From Trebonia sp963771985 (GTDB taxonomy: Bacteria; Actinomycetota; Actinomycetes; Streptosporangiales; Streptosporangiaceae): DNA of 64,000 nucleotides. The stretch is taken from NCBI GenBank assembly GCA_963771985.1, contig CAVYVO010000004.1, forward strand, positions 434,001 through 498,000, written 5' to 3'. The notes beneath the pieces are model-generated. The model saw only the letters and a list, made by a program, of their open reading frames with translations, searched no databases and had not been told where the DNA came from. Made by a program: the position numbers and the translations under genes. Shown in pieces: positions 1 through 8,640 of the stretch. The stretch's first letter is position 1, and every line of letters begins with the position of its first letter.

Positions 1-373
1 CGGAGCCCGAGCTGCACAGGCCGAGCAGCCCGCCGATGTCGCCGATCCCCGGCACCCCGCAGACCCCGCCGTCCGGCTCGGTAAGCGCGTCCAGCTCCAG
101 GGGGGGACGGGGGGACGGGTAGTCCCCCCGTGCGCGGGGGGATCCCGGGGGGGCGTCCCCCCGGGGCAACAGAGTGTGCGCGACCGCCGCGGACCGCGCC
201 GCCGTCGCCGCGGGGGCGGTCGTCGCCGCGCCCGCCGGGCGGGCGAAAAACAGCCCGCCGAGCAGGACGGTGAGGATCGCGCCAGTCAGCAGCGCCGCCC
301 TGGTCAGGGCGCGTGCGGGCCGCGGTGGTCTGACGCGCTCGCTGCGTTCGGCGCGTGCATGGGGTTCAGCCAT
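1..373 (-). CDS. Signal-peptide protein of the conjugation operon, 3' end outside the window
   Basis: Start ATG lies at 373, 26 bp after the stop of the VirB4-like gene, so it is the next gene of the same operon; the frame stays open to the window edge. The N-terminus has Arg-rich residues, then a hydrophobic segment (about residues 27-45) ending in ARPAGAA, a good signal peptide or first membrane helix. A Gly/Pro/Arg-rich stretch follows (about residues 63-80), encoded by runs of six or more G, then VCGVPGIGDIGGLLGLC. A Cys-containing segment like this opens the polytopic VirB6/TrbL-like membrane proteins of actinobacterial conjugation clusters, so a channel component is the best guess. The G-run stretch looks like a repeat inserted in frame. 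Function is inferred from position. Confidence 0.6.
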   Translation of the reverse strand, partial: MAEPHARAERSERVRPPRPARALTRAALLTGAILTVLLGGLFFARPAGAATTAPAATAARSAAVAHTLLPRGDAPPGSPRARGDYPSPRPPLELDALTEPDGGVCGVPGIGDIGGLLGLCSSGS

Positions 374-398
374 CAAGGGGCTCCTGTGTACGGCGGTT

Positions 399-2849
399 CT
401 ACCGGGGAGTTGTCGCCGCCGGCTCGGGTGGCCGGCGGGCTCGTGTCGGATTCGTATCGATCCAGTCCCGAAGCTCTTCGGAGACAAGGTCGACGCCGAT
501 GCGGCCCGCGCGGTCGTCGAGATCACGGAATATGCATTCGCCATTGCCGAGGGAACGCAGCACGGCCTTGTGCTCCTCGGACGGTTCTACGCCGAGCAGC
601 GACAGCACGTTCGCCACTTCGGCACGTTCGGATGAGCGGAACGCGAAGACGCTGGACAGGCAGTTGGTCACCTGCTCGTTCAGCAGGTCGCCCGCGTTCT
701 GCGAGATGAGGACGAGCGCGGTGTTCCGGGAGCGGCCCATCCGGGACACCTCGGGGACCAGCTTGGCGCCCTCCGGCGTCGAGGTGATCGCCCACGCCTC
801 GTCCAGGAAGATCGCCTTCGGCGCGGTGCGCTCCACGCCGTTCATCAGCCGGCGGGCGAACTGCGAGACCAGGTAGAGCAGGGCGACGGACAGCCGCTGC
901 TCGTAGGAGTAGTCGTCGCGGCCGGTCGTGGTGTCCGGGAGGGTCAGTCCGCCGAGCGTGAACACCGTCGTCCATCCCTCGGCGTCGATCTGCTGGCCGC
1001 CGGACGGCGCGAAGGCCAGCCTGGCCAGGCGCATCTCGGAGATCGAGTGCATCACCGCGCCCAGGTTCTTCCACGCCGGGTCGTCGGACTCCTCCAGGTG
1101 CCGGACGACCTTGCCCAGGCTCGGCCGCGGCCCGGCGGCCACAGCGCCGACCGCCTGGATCATCGCGCTCTCCCGCTCCTCGCTCATCCGCGGCAGCAGC
1201 AGGCGCAGGGTCTCCGTCGCCATCGTGCGCTTTTCGGCCAGGTCGTCGCCGAACGAGAACGGGTCGAGCAGCCCGGCGGCCGCCGACCCGAGCGGCAGCA
1301 CCCGGGCCTTGCGGCCGGACCGCGAGAGGAACTCCACCAGCGGCTCGGCGTCGCCCTTGGGGTCGATGACCGCGATCGTCGCACCGCGCAGCGCGAGCTG
1401 GTAGATCAGCAGCATCGCCAGCGTGGTCTTGCCGCCGCCCGGCTCCCCGGTGATGGCGACCGCCGTCGGCCGGTTGCGCGCCGCCGCCAGCATCGGATCG
1501 AAGTGGACCACCGAACGGGCCCGGCCCAGCGTCTCGCCGATGTACGGGCCTATCCAGCCCACGCCGTCGGCGATCCGGTCGCCCAGCTCCACGGTCGCCG
1601 TCGGCATGCCGCCGGCGATCGTGTACAGCGGCTGGCGCTGCACATACGACGACAGCCGCACCCGCTCACCCGGCAGCGACTCCGACAGCAGCGAGAACTG
1701 GTCGCCGGTCGAGTTCACCATGTCGATGCCGATGTCCCGGTAGTGCTCGGTGACCGCCTCCACCCGGCGCAGGCACAGGTCCCTGGTCGGCGCGGTCACG
1801 ATCAGCCGGTGCCAGCCGTAGACGAACGGCAGCCGCTCTTTGGTGATGCCGTGCTCGAGCATCCGGGCGGCGGCGATCTGCTCGGCCAGCGCGATCGGCG
1901 CCTCGGCGCCCGCCTCGCGGATGTGCGCGTCCATGTCGCGGGCGTGCGCCAGCCGCCTGCCCACGTCCTTGCTCGCCTTCGCCGGCGGGATCAGGTGCAT
2001 CCGCGAGCTGACCTCGACCGGGAACGGCAGCGAGTCCGCGTAGTGCAGCCACGGCTCGCCGTCGGGGAACGACATCAAGTCGGGGAACCGGGCGAACGAC
2101 AAGAACGCCGCGTACGACTCGCCTTCGACGTGCTCGAGCTTCAGCAGCGTGCGGCCGTTGTGCACCTGGCCCTCATACAGCTGCTCGACCTCCCCCGCGC
2201 CCCAGGTGCGCCGGCGCGCCGCCGACGGCGGCGGATCGCTCAGCGAGCCCATCAGCGTGTGCCGCACCAGCCAGGCCACCTCGCGGGAGGTGGCGTGCCG
2301 GGCGGACAGCGCGCTAGCGGTGAGCGCGCGCCCGAGCCGCTCGGCCTGCTCGGTCCACTTCCCTATCTCCCCCGACGGCACCGACTCGTCGTCGATGCCC
2401 AGCGTCCGCTCGGCAGTCCGGTAGGTGTTCAGGAAATGCGCGAAGGCGCCGCCGGTCAGCTGCGCGCGCATGCTGCGCTGGCCGAGCCGGACCCCGAGGT
2501 AGATCTCCTTCGACCAGAAGTCCTTCGACCACACGTGCTGGTAGATCTGCTCGAGGTACTCACGCCACCCGGGACCGCCGTCGGCCGTGGCGTTCAGGCC
2601 GGTCGCCCACTCCACCGCCGGATAGGGCCGGTGCGCGATCCGCAGGTGCACCTCGGCGTCCTGCATCCGGATCGCCGCCAGCGCCACGGTGATGTTCGTC
2701 GCCAGCGCCTCGCGCTCCTCGGGCGTGGTGAACTCATACGACACCGAGGGCACCCGGTAGTACGCCCACGCGTGGGTGTCGGTCAGCAACACCCGGTCGT
2801 CGAAGTATCGGATAGCCAGCCGGCTGCGGCCCTTCGACTTCGTGCTCAC
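399..2849 (-). CDS. VirB4-like conjugation ATPase
   Basis: An 816-residue protein with an N-terminal VirB4-type domain and a C-terminal P-loop domain: Walker A GEPGGGKTT near residue 468 and Walker B KAIFLDEA near residue 685. VirB4 (TcpF/ConE in Gram-positive systems) is the cytoplasmic ATPase that powers type IV secretion and conjugation. It lies between the TcpE-like fusion gene upstream and a secreted or membrane protein downstream, all on the minus strand. The start is taken as GTG at 2849, preceded by AGGAG with a 5-nt gap; a TTG one codon upstream also opens the frame. No disrupted motif is visible. Confidence 0.88.
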   Translation of the reverse strand: MSTKSKGRSRLAIRYFDDRVLLTDTHAWAYYRVPSVSYEFTTPEEREALATNITVALAAIRMQDAEVHLRIAHRPYPAVEWATGLNATADGGPGWREYLEQIYQHVWSKDFWSKEIYLGVRLGQRSMRAQLTGGAFAHFLNTYRTAERTLGIDDESVPSGEIGKWTEQAERLGRALTASALSARHATSREVAWLVRHTLMGSLSDPPPSAARRRTWGAGEVEQLYEGQVHNGRTLLKLEHVEGESYAAFLSFARFPDLMSFPDGEPWLHYADSLPFPVEVSSRMHLIPPAKASKDVGRRLAHARDMDAHIREAGAEAPIALAEQIAAARMLEHGITKERLPFVYGWHRLIVTAPTRDLCLRRVEAVTEHYRDIGIDMVNSTGDQFSLLSESLPGERVRLSSYVQRQPLYTIAGGMPTATVELGDRIADGVGWIGPYIGETLGRARSVVHFDPMLAAARNRPTAVAITGEPGGGKTTLAMLLIYQLALRGATIAVIDPKGDAEPLVEFLSRSGRKARVLPLGSAAAGLLDPFSFGDDLAEKRTMATETLRLLLPRMSEERESAMIQAVGAVAAGPRPSLGKVVRHLEESDDPAWKNLGAVMHSISEMRLARLAFAPSGGQQIDAEGWTTVFTLGGLTLPDTTTGRDDYSYEQRLSVALLYLVSQFARRLMNGVERTAPKAIFLDEAWAITSTPEGAKLVPEVSRMGRSRNTALVLISQNAGDLLNEQVTNCLSSVFAFRSSERAEVANVLSLLGVEPSEEHKAVLRSLGNGECIFRDLDDRAGRIGVDLVSEELRDWIDTNPTRARRPPEPAATTPR

Positions 2850-2901
2850 CAATTCTCCTGAGTCAGCGGGGCTGGGGAGTCAGCCCCTTCCGTTCGGCAC
2901 A

Positions 2902-5814
2902 TCATTGTTTTGTCCGCACCGGTGCGGCGGCCATGCCCGCGACCAGCACCCCGGCCAGCGCGGTGTAGGCGACGCGGGTCTGCGGGCGGAGCGTGGACGG
3001 GCCTGTGACACCGACCGGCAGCATGTCATCCCACGGCACCCGGACAATTGCTCGGCAGCGGCCACGGGCCACCGACTCGGCGTGTTCGACGTCGGCCAGG
3101 CTGCGCCTGCTCACGCCGTTGATCAGCGTCACCGAGTGGGTGCCCAGCTCCGCGAAGCCGTGCGCGTCCAGCCAGTCGCGGGTGTCGGCGAGCGCGTCCG
3201 CCCCTTCCATGCTGGCGGGCACCACGACGACGAGCTGGTCGGTGATCTTGAGCAGCTTCGTCAGGCCGGCCGCGCCGGGATCGAGCATGGTCAGCGGGTA
3301 GTGGCGGCCGAGCTGGACGGCTAGCTTGATCTCGTCGCCGTCCCTGAGCGGGTCATGCGACGCGATGACGTCCAGCCGCGCCGGACTCGGCTTCGGCGAC
3401 GGGTTCAGGCCGTCGGCGCGGACCGGCGCGGGCCGCTGCGGCAGCTTGCCGCCGAGGATCTCGTCGAGCCACGCGGCCGGCGCGCTGTACCGGGCGAGCC
3501 TCCCGTCGTGCAGGTCCACGGCGGCCACGGGGTGCTCCCGGAGGCTGGCGAGGATGTGACCGGTCATCAGCGTGGTCACGGTCTGGCCGGCGCCGCTCGT
3601 GCAGCCGAGGACCAGGATGCGCTTGGGCTGGCTCAGCGGAAGCCGCGCCCGGGCACGGTCGAGCGCCTCCTGGTCGCGCGCGCCAGGACCCTGGGTCACG
3701 CCGGCCCCCGTGATGATCTTGACCTTGCCGTGCCAGGACAGGTTGCGGTCCTTCGACGGCCCGCTCAGCGCACGCTCGATCGACGGCAGCGCCCGGTCCT
3801 GCGCGTCAGCCACCGCCTTGACCGCCGGCGGCTGCGGCGGCCGGGTCGGCTGCGGCGGCCGGGTCGGCTGCGGCGGCCGGGTCGCCACCGGCGGCGCCTC
3901 TTGCGGCAGCTGCGCCGGCTTCGTCTCCTCGGTCGGTGGCACCGCCACCACAGCAGCCTCCCCGACCTCAGAAGTGCCGGAGGCCACTCCCGCCCCGGAA
4001 ACATCCTCCCCGGCCCGCGCGCCGGACGCGTCGGACGATTTGTTTGCGATTTCCTGCGCTATGGCACCGGAAATCGCAACCAAACCCGCGGGCGGAGGCC
4101 CTGGCGTGGCGGGCATTGCCGGATTCGGAGTCGGTGGCTGCGCTGGCCGGACCGGCCCAGGCCACGGCGGTACCACGTCCCCTGAAGTTACTGGACCGCC
4201 CGGAGGAACGGGACCGACTGAAGGCGTTGGATTGACCGGAGGTACTGGCGCGGGCGGCGTGTGCCGCGGGGCACGTCCCGAGTGCGCGACCTCCATGGGT
4301 GGCATGCTTGTTCCAGTGCCGCTTGTCCCAGTGCCGCGGGCACGCACCGGCGTCGCGGTCGTACCGACGGCTTCCCCAGAGCTGGCGGCTCGTGCTGGGC
4401 TAACAGCTCCTCCGGGGGTGCTGGTTTCGGCAGTGGTGGCGCCTTCGGCAGTGGTGGCGCCTTCGGCAGTGGTGGCGCCTTCGGCAGTGGTGGCGCCTTC
4501 GGCAGTGGTGGCGATCTCTGCTGGCGCGCTCGTCTCCTGGGCCTCGGTTTCCGGTGCCGCCGGAGGGCGAAGTACCGCGCCGGCCGCGGGCGCCTGGCGT
4601 GCTACGTCGCCGACCGCATCGGCCTGGTGTGTAACGTTGCCGGGCGCTGATGGCGATGCCGGCGTTGACCTTGCCGGGTAGACGTCGGGCGTGGCGTGCG
4701 CCGGCATGCCGGACAGTACGGGCGGGGCGGCGGGGCCGAACGGTGAGACGGCCCGGGCCAAAGGCAGCGCTTGCGTCGGCCACACGGGCCCAGGCTGTGC
4801 CGAGCCCGGCTGGCCTGCATGCCCGTTCCCGGCGTGCCGCGGCCGCGCCCCGGTACCGTCCGCACCTGGGCGGGCCGCATCCGGCCGACCCGGCCATACG
4901 CCGCGGGGATCGCCGAACTGCGGCTCACCGGCCTGGCCGGGGTACGCGAGACGGGGGCCGGCCGGGCGCGGCTGCCCGGAACCGGCCGCCGGCCTCGAAC
5001 GCGACATCGGGGGGCAGCGCCGGCGCCGGGCCGGCGGGCTTTGACCGAAGAGCGGAGAGCCGGAACTTGCCGGGCTTCGCGGCCGGAGGCTGCTGGGCGG
5101 CCGGCGGCGCCTGCCGCATCGGCGTCGGCACGCCGGACGGACGCGGGGCGGTGACTGGGGCCGGCGCTGGCGCCGGGCCGGCGCCTGGGAGGCCACGCCC
5201 CGGACGCGGGAACTTGTCCCCTTCGCTTTAGAGCGAGACCGGGAGCGTGCCGGCGCCGCGGCTGAGGCGGGCGCGGAGGCCGGCGCGGGAAGCATCGGCA
5301 CGAGTTCCGCGGCCGATGCGGCGGCGGCAGCCGAAGCAGGAACCGGGACTGGGACCGGGGCGGCGGCGCCACGGCCCCGCCGGGCCACCGTTCCCCGTTG
5401 ACGGAGAGCGACGGTGCCGACGGCCGCCTTGCGCCGCTGCGGAGCCCGGCGGCTGTGCCACACCTTGGCGGTGACGACGACCTGGTCTTTCTCGCTGAGT
5501 GGCGCCAGTCGGACCCACACTCGCGGCTCGGTCAGATAGCGGACCTGCGATTCGAGCAGCTCTGGCAACCGTTTGTTTTCGATAACCGGCCGGGTGGTGA
5601 GCCAGGTGAGTACACCCGGGGGCAGCACGTATAGCCAGACGAGGGTGTGGTTGAAAGGTAGCCCGATCGCGACCAGGAGAACGATATAAGGTATCGTGAT
5701 CCCGGCGAATACGGCGATCCAGTTGATCGGCAGCGGCGCGGGCAGCCGGAAGTCGTACAGCTTGTACAGCCGCTTTTCGATCCGCCAGATGTTCGTATAG
5801 GTAGGCAGGTCCAC
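2902..5814 (-). CDS. TcpE-like membrane protein fused to a MinD/ParA-like P-loop domain
   Basis: 970 residues in three parts. Residues 1-120 hold two hydrophobic helices (about 28-50 and 55-72) and the NKRLPELLESQVRYLTEP context typical of TcpE conjugal-transfer proteins. Residues ~125-690 are a Pro/Ala/Gly/Thr-rich low-complexity linker with two exact repeat arrays (TTAEGA and RPPQPT). Residues ~725-970 resemble a MinD/ParA ATPase: a P-loop GCTSGAGQT, AVDLHDG, a switch-II-like LDPGAAG, and ADQLVVV-like strands. The P-loop Lys is Gln and the signature Lys is absent, so nucleotide hydrolysis may be weak or lost. GTG start at 5814 follows GAGGAG by 8 nt. It sits 27 bp after the small membrane gene. 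Role in conjugation is inferred from the TcpE part and its neighbours. Confidence 0.75.
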   Translation of the reverse strand: MDLPTYTNIWRIEKRLYKLYDFRLPAPLPINWIAVFAGITIPYIVLLVAIGLPFNHTLVWLYVLPPGVLTWLTTRPVIENKRLPELLESQVRYLTEPRVWVRLAPLSEKDQVVVTAKVWHSRRAPQRRKAAVGTVALRQRGTVARRGRGAAAPVPVPVPASAAAAASAAELVPMLPAPASAPASAAAPARSRSRSKAKGTSSRVRGVASQAPARRQRRPQSPPRVRPACRRRCGRRRRPPSSLRPRSPASSGSPLFGQSPPARRRRCPPMSRSRPAAGSGQPRPAGPRLAYPGQAGEPQFGDPRGVWPGRPDAARPGADGTGARPRHAGNGHAGQPGSAQPGPVWPTQALPLARAVSPFGPAAPPVLSGMPAHATPDVYPARSTPASPSAPGNVTHQADAVGDVARQAPAAGAVLRPPAAPETEAQETSAPAEIATTAEGATTAEGATTAEGATTAEGATTAETSTPGGAVSPARAASSGEAVGTTATPVRARGTGTSGTGTSMPPMEVAHSGRAPRHTPPAPVPPVNPTPSVGPVPPGGPVTSGDVVPPWPGPVRPAQPPTPNPAMPATPGPPPAGLVAISGAIAQEIANKSSDASGARAGEDVSGAGVASGTSEVGEAAVVAVPPTEETKPAQLPQEAPPVATRPPQPTRPPQPTRPPQPPAVKAVADAQDRALPSIERALSGPSKDRNLSWHGKVKIITGAGVTQGPGARDQEALDRARARLPLSQPKRILVLGCTSGAGQTVTTLMTGHILASLREHPVAAVDLHDGRLARYSAPAAWLDEILGGKLPQRPAPVRADGLNPSPKPSPARLDVIASHDPLRDGDEIKLAVQLGRHYPLTMLDPGAAGLTKLLKITDQLVVVVPASMEGADALADTRDWLDAHGFAELGTHSVTLINGVSRRSLADVEHAESVARGRCRAIVRVPWDDMLPVGVTGPSTLRPQTRVAYTALAGVLVAGMAAAPVRTKQ
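3837..3890. repeat. 18-bp tandem repeat inside the TcpE fusion gene
   Basis: Three copies of an 18-bp unit encode RPPQPT repeated in the low-complexity linker. The reading frame is kept because the unit is a multiple of three. Confidence 0.8.
4425..4514. repeat. 18-bp tandem repeat inside the TcpE fusion gene
   Basis: About five identical 18-bp units encode TTAEGA repeats in the linker. Near-perfect identity between units suggests recent slippage expansion, so linker length probably varies between strains. Confidence 0.85.
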
Positions 5815-5841
5815 TAGACTGCGCTCCTCAGCGAGAGATAA

Positions 5842-6105
5842 TCAGTGGACTCCGAGCGCGTTTGCTATTCCGGTGGCCAGCGTCTGCACGATGCTTGGTG
5901 TATAGAACACTACGGCGATCGCGACGGCGAGGACAATGAATTGTACGAAACGAGTAATCTCGCGGGTGAAGAGGAAAAACAGCGCCACGATACCGACTAT
6001 TCCGAGGAATAGCGGCCCGAAAAGGCTTTGCAGGTAGGTGACTAGGCCTTGGGTGCTGATCGCCGCTTGGGGGGCCGTTGTCGCGGCGATAATCTGAAGA
6101 GACAT
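5842..6105 (-). CDS. Small two-helix membrane protein of the conjugation operon (TcpD-like position)
   Basis: 87 residues with a short N-terminus and two hydrophobic helices (about 32-50 and 56-75) separated by a charged TREITR turn. Start ATG at 6105 has GGAAGG 5-6 nt upstream. It lies between the TcpC-like gene and the TcpE-like fusion, the place taken by TcpD-type small membrane proteins in related transfer clusters. The TcpD label rests on size, topology and position, not on a recognised motif. Confidence 0.7.
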   Translation of the reverse strand: MSLQIIAATTAPQAAISTQGLVTYLQSLFGPLFLGIVGIVALFFLFTREITRFVQFIVLAVAIAVVFYTPSIVQTLATGIANALGVH

Positions 6106-6226
6106 TATCCTTCCCTTCCGTGGACATCATTGAGCTGTCGGGGACGCCGCAGGCCCGGTGGCGGCTCGGCGGTACCCGCGGTCGCGGGCAGGCCGTCAGG
6201 CGCGGCCGGCGAAGACGCGAACCTGG

Positions 6227-7213
6227 TCATTGGGTTCCCATCGGCTGCGTAGATGCACGGATCTCCTTTACATACCATCTTCCGGATTGCTGGTCGATCA
6301 CCGTCATGTCGTAAGTTTGGACGAGCTGGGCCGTGCCCGTCCTGACCTGCTCTGGAAGCGTCCAGTTGACGGTGACCGTTATCTCGCGTGTCGCGCCGCC
6401 GTGGGGGACCACGATGCTCGCGATCGAGCTGTAGACGACCGCTCCATCGAGCCCGCTGAGTGAAACGCCCGGCGCGAGGAAACGGTTCAGCGTCGCCTGG
6501 TCGCCGCTCGCGTAAGCCTGAAAGAATGCCGGCAGCTGACTGGATAGCGCACTCTGCGCGGCTGTGTCGGAACTTGTCTCCTGCGTGTTCGGCGGCGTCG
6601 CGGCCGAGGGTGCGGAGAGCGTGGCAGGCTCGCCCGATACTACTATCCCGTCGCCCGACGAATAAAGCGGCACACCGAGCTCGACCAAATGGCCGTTAAC
6701 AGTAGCAAGCAACGTGACGACCGCGGTATTCGCACTGCGCACATCGATGCCGGCGACCTGTTCGGAATCAAGCCGCTGAGTTCCTCCGCCGTTCCAGCCG
6801 AATTGCGGCTGCACGGAACTGACGCTGGCGGGTATAAAAGTAGCCAGCTGCTTGGCGCGTTGTGTCGCGCCGGCGGGTGTGAAGTTGAGATAGACCTGAC
6901 CGAATTGCATAGCGTAGGCTTCGGCGAGCGTCACCGGAAATGGCGACGACGAGGCGGGCGGAGCGGGGGCGGCACCGTTGGTGTTAGCCGGAGTCTCGTT
7001 GAGGATGATAGCCATTACGCCGCGGTAGCCGATGATAAGGATCGCCACCCAGAGGACGACCCGCATCGGCCATACGAGCCAGCGTCCGCCAGCGCCGCGC
7101 CAAGGTGGCTTGGCGGCCGTGTCACGGTCGGCAATGGTCGGCGACTCATCACCGTACGCGGCTGACTCCGGACCGCTACCAAACCCAGCGACGTTAGACC
7201 TCCGCACCACCAC
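6227..7213 (-). CDS. tcpC: TcpC/VirB8-like conjugal transfer protein
   Basis: 328 residues: a cytoplasmic N-terminus of ~45 residues, one membrane helix (about 47-67, WPMRVVLWVAILIIG), then an exported domain of ~260 residues with two NTF2-like halves, as in TcpC/VirB8 proteins. Motifs include AEAYAMQFGQVYLNF and a second half ending YDMTVIDQQSGRWYV. TcpC bridges membrane and cell wall in Gram-positive conjugation machines. GTG start at 7213 is preceded by GGAGGAG. It is the first gene of the minus-strand transfer operon, and the ~375-bp leader repeat copy A lies directly upstream (7265-7640), so that repeat probably carries the operon promoter. Confidence 0.85.
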   Translation of the reverse strand: MVVRRSNVAGFGSGPESAAYGDESPTIADRDTAAKPPWRGAGGRWLVWPMRVVLWVAILIIGYRGVMAIILNETPANTNGAAPAPPASSSPFPVTLAEAYAMQFGQVYLNFTPAGATQRAKQLATFIPASVSSVQPQFGWNGGGTQRLDSEQVAGIDVRSANTAVVTLLATVNGHLVELGVPLYSSGDGIVVSGEPATLSAPSAATPPNTQETSSDTAAQSALSSQLPAFFQAYASGDQATLNRFLAPGVSLSGLDGAVVYSSIASIVVPHGGATREITVTVNWTLPEQVRTGTAQLVQTYDMTVIDQQSGRWYVKEIRASTQPMGTQ

Positions 7214-7264
7214 TCCTCCGCCCGGGCCTGGTCAGCCAGGTAGGGGCGTGCTCCCTGTCGTTCT

Positions 7265-7640
7265 CGTGCTCCATTGTGCGGCAAAAACCGGCCACACGTG
7301 CAGCTTTAGAGTCGAACAAACTACTCCAACCCATACATGAGTTATCTCGAGTCACACGCGACACACGAACGGGTCCGCGACTGTGAGGACGCGCTTGCGT
7401 ACAGTAACTCGTCACATACAGACACGCAACAGGCAAGGTACCGGTTCAACCACAACATCGACAAACTCGCATACTCGCCGGTAATCGCCCACGCGGCCCC
7501 ATCAGCCCCTCCGCTCCACCCCATACGCTCCGTAACCAGCGCTTATCCCCCCGGACCGGCGGCGCCGGGCCATCCGCCCCGGGGCCACTGTGTCGATTGC
7601 GCAATCGACCACACTAGAGCGGGTCGATCGCGCAATCGAC
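7265..7640. repeat. ~375-bp direct repeat, copy A (leader of the transfer operon)
   Basis: Shares roughly 90% identity by eye with 10785-11158 in the same orientation. It lies upstream of the tcpC-like gene. It contains two related half-sites on the plus strand, GTAACTCGTCACATA and GTTATCTCGAGTCACA, which look like operators, and ends in two TCGATTGCGCAATCGA palindromes. No credible gene lies in 7214-7711. Confidence 0.9.
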
Positions 7641-7682
7641 ATCCCAGAGGTAGGGCGGGAGCGGGTCGATTGCGTGATCGGC
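7592..7682. repeat. Cluster of three 18-bp palindromes
   Basis: A perfect palindrome GTCGATTGCGCAATCGAC at 7592-7609, a one-mismatch copy at 7623-7640 after the 13-bp spacer CACACTAGAGCGG, and a degenerate third copy at 7665-7682. They belong to the dispersed family also present at 11.1, 34.7, 35.2, 41.7 and 46.7 kb. Confidence 0.9.
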
Positions 7683-7711
7683 ACGCAGCGAGTCAGAGGT
7701 CCTGCTGACCG

Positions 7712-8068
7712 TCAGGCCTCAGTAAGCTCCACTCGCTGCGCGGTGGGGAATGCTTCGCCCTCGAGCTCGAACGGCCAGTCGGCTGTGCGACTGCCGGCGA
7801 CGTGCAAGGCTGTCCGGACGTTAGCGGCAAAGATGCGGCGTGCGTCGGCGATCGTATCGGCCTCGACGCGCATGCTGATGGACATCTCCCGCTTCACCAG
7901 ACTGGCGGTGATGTCAGGGTCAGTCAGGCCAGGATCGGCGAGTTCCAGGTTGGAGAGGGCTTTGAGTACCCGGTCGGCGAACACGTCGAACTGGCTGTCC
8001 GTGTCCGTTCCCGCTTCCCCAGTGAAGTTGAACCGCAGGTCCATGACAAGGTAGGGGGCCATCGTCAT
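7712..8068 (-). CDS. Conserved hypothetical protein, partner of the HicA-like gene
   Basis: 118 residues, no signal peptide or membrane segment. The body has the pattern DLRFNFTGE, then MSISMRVEADTIADARRIFAANVRTALH, an alternating strand-helix layout that could be a small alpha/beta domain. Its ATG overlaps the stop of the upstream gene by ATGA, so the two are translationally coupled. Given the HicA-like neighbour it may be an antitoxin-like partner, but no HicB or DNA-binding motif is seen. Function not assigned. Confidence 0.55.
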   Translation of the reverse strand: MTMAPYLVMDLRFNFTGEAGTDTDSQFDVFADRVLKALSNLELADPGLTDPDITASLVKREMSISMRVEADTIADARRIFAANVRTALHVAGSRTADWPFELEGEAFPTAQRVELTEA

Positions 8069-8289
8069 GACTCATCCCTCCAGCATGTCTTCCGCTTTAG
8101 TTCGGCGAGCAGGTTGCGTGTGTAGTTGGGGCCTGATGGCGTACAGTGAACGGTCTTCATGTGCTTGTCCGGACATGGGCAATACATCTTGAAGTACGAA
8201 TCACCGCCCCCAGCTATTCTCCAGTCCTGTCGTTCGGCGCTTCGCAGGACGGCCTCCAACTCGGGCATCCTGTGTTTTGGACGTGCCAC
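8065..8289 (-). CDS. HicA-like small protein
   Basis: About 74 residues from GTG at 8289 (an ATG at 8322 would add 11 residues). The order is a helix ELEAVLRSAERQDW, then RIAGGGDSYFKMYCPC, then KTVHCTPSGPNYTRNLLAEL. A Gly-rich turn, a hydrophobic strand and a late His before a C-terminal helix is the layout of the HicA dsRBD-like fold found in mRNA interferases. Cys residues replace some usual positions. Gene order toxin-like then partner, with a 4-bp overlap, fits a hicAB-type pair. Activity is unproven. Confidence 0.55.
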   Translation of the reverse strand: MARPKHRMPELEAVLRSAERQDWRIAGGGDSYFKMYCPCPDKHMKTVHCTPSGPNYTRNLLAELKRKTCWRDES

Positions 8290-8322
8290 GCCTGCCTGCC
8301 CGTCGTGAGTGTATGTGCCCAT

Positions 8323-8640
8323 TCTGGTGCTCGACTAGGCCCAGAAGCTAATGACTATCTCACAGGGTGCTGCTCTGGAGCACTGGCTAGCAGCCCAGGC
8401 AGACTGACTGGTTACGAAAGTCTTACCCTGCGGGACTCTGGGCGACCGAATGGTAGTCGCACATGATGCCTATGCGACAGCAGTGACCAGCGTGGCGCGC
8501 TTAGACGTTGAAGCGGAACCCCACTCCCTAGCCCTTCACTGTCTGCGAGCATGAGGCTGGCCATGCAGTGCCCGTTCCATCAGGTCCACAGAACGCTCGG
8601 CGGCCGCTAGGCGGCCTTCATCTCGGTGGGGCGGACCGCT
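8323..8640. other. Intergenic stretch with a short ychF-3'-end-like match
   Basis: No supported gene. Positions 8505-8519 match exactly the 15 bases at the 3' end of ychF (11291-11305); on the minus strand both read FRFNV followed by a stop, though the stop codon and preceding wobble bases differ. Confidence 0.4.

Noticed and set aside
1047..2861. Long plus-strand ORF opposite the VirB4-like gene
   Set aside because: Its protein is His/Arg/Ala-rich with no family signature; it is a codon-bias shadow of the minus-strand ATPase.
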